Below are positions 37,951 through 40,285 of a DNA stretch of 40,285 nt, piece by piece (the stretch's first letter is position 1; each line of letters starts with the position of its first letter). This DNA comes from a virus. A program made the translations under genes and the position numbers. Under the pieces are notes generated by a model, which saw nothing but the letters and a program-made list of their open reading frames with translations, did not search any database and had not been told where the DNA came from. The stretch spans positions 1-40,285 of IMG/VR virus record IMGVR_UViG_3300009034_000105; one strand, written 5' to 3'.

Positions 37951-40285
37951 TACCGCATCCTCGCCAGTTTATCGTAACCTATAACAATCTCGTCAATTTC
38001 CGCAGGGCTTCGATTCGCATCTTCACTTGATATTTCAACCTCCATTTTTTTGCCAATGCCATTATAAATCATAGTCTCAGCAATATGAATATTTTTTGCT
38101 TTCCTGATATTCGGTTCACCCCACCTATAGTCATTGTCAATAGTATAATTTAATACAACATCAGTAAAATATTTACCGGCAATTCTTATAAGCTTATAAA
38201 TTTTATTGAATCCTACAGTACCTATATCAAACGCCTTTGTTTTAATTTTCCATTTTATCTTATGTCCATCATCATTATTCTCTTTCATAAGTTCAAATAT
38301 TTTTGGTTCAGATGTCCCATCACCATTAGTTCTAACAGCACTTAATAAAGTTTTGAATTTATTTGTCTGAATATCAAATAAGCTATTCTCATCCATAATA
38401 GGATCGTAATATTCATAGTCTCTCCAGTAATTATATTTCTGATTATATAGAAAAATACGATTATTTTCTATACTATCCCCTATCGGAATATGGAATTTTA
38501 TCTCCGATTTTGCCCAGTCAACCTCGATAAATGCTTTATCTATTGCACTAAAATTTATACTGTCCGGATTCTTAGTATCAAAATAATCTCTCAATCTCTC
38601 GTGTTCTATATTCATAACCCTATTACCTGCAATATGATATATACCATACTGATTAAGAAAATAGACAATATCATTTAATTCGTCTATGAGGTTGGGATTT
38701 TGACAACCTATTTTTTTAGATATATCAAGCAACTGACCTCTATCAACTTCACCAAGTATAGCATATATCTTACCCTGTTTAAATAAATAACAATAATCTC
38801 TTACCGATATACCGGCAACTAAAGTATCTCCATCTCCACTTTCTATTGGGCGTACATTATCGGGTGGTATATTTTCAGGATTATCTATTGCTGAATGCAT
38901 AAGCAAATTACTATTTTCTTCATCAAGTTTATTTATCATAACAAACTGGTTTTTATGTACTAAAAATTGATTGAATTTGAATCTTCTTGATGATAACGTT
39001 TCTTGATAATAAGATTTTGGTATATATTCTGCATTTGCTTTTTTGTCATAATAATTTGTAACAGGAGTTACAAAATCAGTTATTGTATTCACTAAAAATG
39101 GCAACTCGTCCCAAGTAATACCATTTGAACTATCCTGTCTATAAATTTCTATTGCCTCAACATCATCATCCGCTGTGCCTGTGCTGTAATAATCTCCCAA
39201 GTCAAGTCCATAAACATCTATAGCATAACTATTAACAGCTCCGATATTTATTGGTTCTGTTTGTATTCCAATTAAAGTTTTCTGACCGCTTACAAAACGA
39301 TAAACCATAGCATAACGATAATATCTAATTTTTAATGTTGAAGTATCATCTATAACAACTTTATATTTAGGGCATTTAGGGGTATTCAATTTATGAATAA
39401 TATACTGCTGTTCCACACTCTCCCAATCAGAAATATTAGATTTCAAATAATAACCCAATTCAACTATTTGGTTACCACTAACCATATCCGCAACTCTTTC
39501 ATATAATTCTGATTTAGTTTCTTCAAGATTTAAAAGTAAGGAACTTTCTAAAAATTTATTCATTGTAATAGGATAAGTTAAAGAAGTATCATCTACTATA
39601 TTACATTTAAATTGAGTTGAATCCAGATTATAAGAATATAGATATTTCTTATCATTGAACTTATCTCCAAAATGCAAAAGATTTCTATAAACGAAAATAG
39701 GATTAAGTACTTCATTGTGAGTATATTTCTCAACACCGTCGGCTAATAATGTCAACGGAAGCCATCGTATTTGACCGTGTTCAGAATACATATTACCAGT
39801 GTCTTTGTTCAGTGTTAATAAGGCATTGTATTTTGAGATTTTAGGAGAAGAAAAGATTAAAGTGGTATATGCAGAGCCTACCTTACCAAATATACCATCG
39901 CTTTCTACTATAAATGGTTTGTAATATCCATTGATTATAATACCAACAATATAAGAAGAATCTATTTTGTATATAATACCATTTTTTGAATATAAATAAT
40001 TTTCGTTTGCTTTCCCCTCTAATATCTTTATTTCATTCCCACTACTATTCTTGAAAAAATAATCAGACTTAATATAAATTCCAAGATAATTAAAAAAAAC
40101 AGATGTGCCTATTCTTTCTGTTCTTCTAAAATAAAAATTTATAGGCGAAAAATATCCCTCAGATTGATTCTGTCTCTTCCAAAAATCAACATACCAATCA
40201 TTATCAAAACCATCTTTACCGGTTTCGTAAGTCCACCGACCATAAGAACTTATAACATTTGTATTACTGTTTCCAATTTTTTTAC
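37950..40285 (-). CDS. Giant tail hub/nozzle-like protein, C-terminal part (runs off right edge)
   Basis: Open from the right edge to a TAA at 37952-37950, checked codon by codon with no stop. The ATG at 39791 is an internal Met, not the start, because the frame continues upstream in good coding style. In phase with the frame at 1-1198 if the ends are joined: 3534 nt in all, 1177 residues. Beta-rich with WRDYEYYDP, YKVVIDDTSTLKIRYYRYAM and GDTLVAGISVRDYCYLFKQG, in line with beta-propeller tail hub or nozzle proteins. The N-terminal part is at 1-1198. Confidence 0.75.
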   Translation of the reverse strand, partial: KKIGNSNTNVISSYGRWTYETGKDGFDNDWYVDFWKRQNQSEGYFSPINFYFRRTERIGTSVFFNYLGIYIKSDYFFKNSSGNEIKILEGKANENYLYSKNGIIYKIDSSYIVGIIINGYYKPFIVESDGIFGKVGSAYTTLIFSSPKISKYNALLTLNKDTGNMYSEHGQIRWLPLTLLADGVEKYTHNEVLNPIFVYRNLLHFGDKFNDKKYLYSYNLDSTQFKCNIVDDTSLTYPITMNKFLESSLLLNLEETKSELYERVADMVSGNQIVELGYYLKSNISDWESVEQQYIIHKLNTPKCPKYKVVIDDTSTLKIRYYRYAMVYRFVSGQKTLIGIQTEPINIGAVNSYAIDVYGLDLGDYYSTGTADDDVEAIEIYRQDSSNGITWDELPFLVNTITDFVTPVTNYYDKKANAEYIPKSYYQETLSSRRFKFNQFLVHKNQFVMINKLDEENSNLLMHSAIDNPENIPPDNVRPIESGDGDTLVAGISVRDYCYLFKQGKIYAILGEVDRGQLLDISKKIGCQNPNLIDELNDIVYFLNQYGIYHIAGNRVMNIEHERLRDYFDTKNPDSINFSAIDKAFIEVDWAKSEIKFHIPIGDSIENNRIFLYNQKYNYWRDYEYYDPIMDENSLFDIQTNKFKTLLSAVRTNGDGTSEPKIFELMKENNDDGHKIKWKIKTKAFDIGTVGFNKIYKLIRIAGKYFTDVVLNYTIDNDYRWGEPNIRKAKNIHIAETMIYNGIGKKMEVEISSEDANRSPAEIDEIVIGYDKLARMR

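Noticed and set aside
1-40285. Direct terminal repeats at the window ends
   Set aside because: The first and last bases do not match each other; the ends look like an arbitrary cut of a circle.
1-40285. Integrase, excisionase, attachment site or lysogeny repressor
   Set aside because: No tyrosine or serine recombinase motif and no clear HTH repressor seen in any frame, so a temperate lifestyle cannot be supported.
1-40285. CRISPR array or insertion sequence
   Set aside because: No regularly spaced repeats and no transposase; the repeats found are palindromes or local duplications.

Overview
The window looks like one complete circular bacteriophage genome of about 40.3 kb. It is AT-rich (about one third G+C by eye), uses the standard code (TAA, TAG and TGA all stop genes) and has strong GGAGG ribosome sites. 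Sigma70-type promoters and a peptidoglycan-cutting GH108 endolysin point to a bacterial host. A signal-anchored coiled-coil gene overlapping a second exported-protein gene is spanin-like and hints at a two-membrane host. No host taxon can be named. Circularity is supported because the minus-strand frame that runs off position 1 re-enters at 40285 in phase and closes a single 1177-codon tail gene with no stop.

Layout. Minus strand, read from 9024 down to 1 and, if circular, from 40285 down to 26616: small and large terminase, four small basic proteins, portal, two small proteins, scaffold-like protein, major capsid (with a strong terminator after it), adaptor, a giant tail hub/nozzle-like protein, small tail genes, tail fibre, small membrane and coiled-coil genes, a set of putative ejection proteins including a 1387-residue one, endolysin, then holin- and spanin-like genes. 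This is a short-tailed (podovirus) plan resembling SU10/P22/T7 groups. A consensus promoter sits directly against the small terminase start.

9025-10220 is a 1.2 kb non-coding switch between the two divergent transcription units. It holds two sets of nested inverted repeats, a TTA-rich tract, three related dyads, and the early promoter with a palindrome just after it. It is the best candidate for replication origin, control region or structured RNA.

Plus strand, 10221-26648, is one long early/middle unit of tightly packed genes, many under 60 codons. Recognisable products are a DUF6573 protein, an ArdC-N-like antirestriction protein, a possible sliding-clamp-like protein, YopX, an SNF2-type helicase, a VRR-NUC nuclease, an SSB-like protein, a Gp37/Gp68 radical-SAM-like protein, an MCM-like AAA+ ATPase and a DNA methyltransferase. 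There is no DNA polymerase, RNA polymerase, integrase or recognisable repressor, so the phage probably uses host polymerases and brings its own helicase, SSB and processing proteins. The region is full of small Cys-rich proteins and shows several local duplications (16.5-16.9 kb, 20.2-21.2 kb, 22.65-23.6 kb), so it is actively rearranging. A tRNA-like fold without an anticodon stem lies at 19.9 kb.
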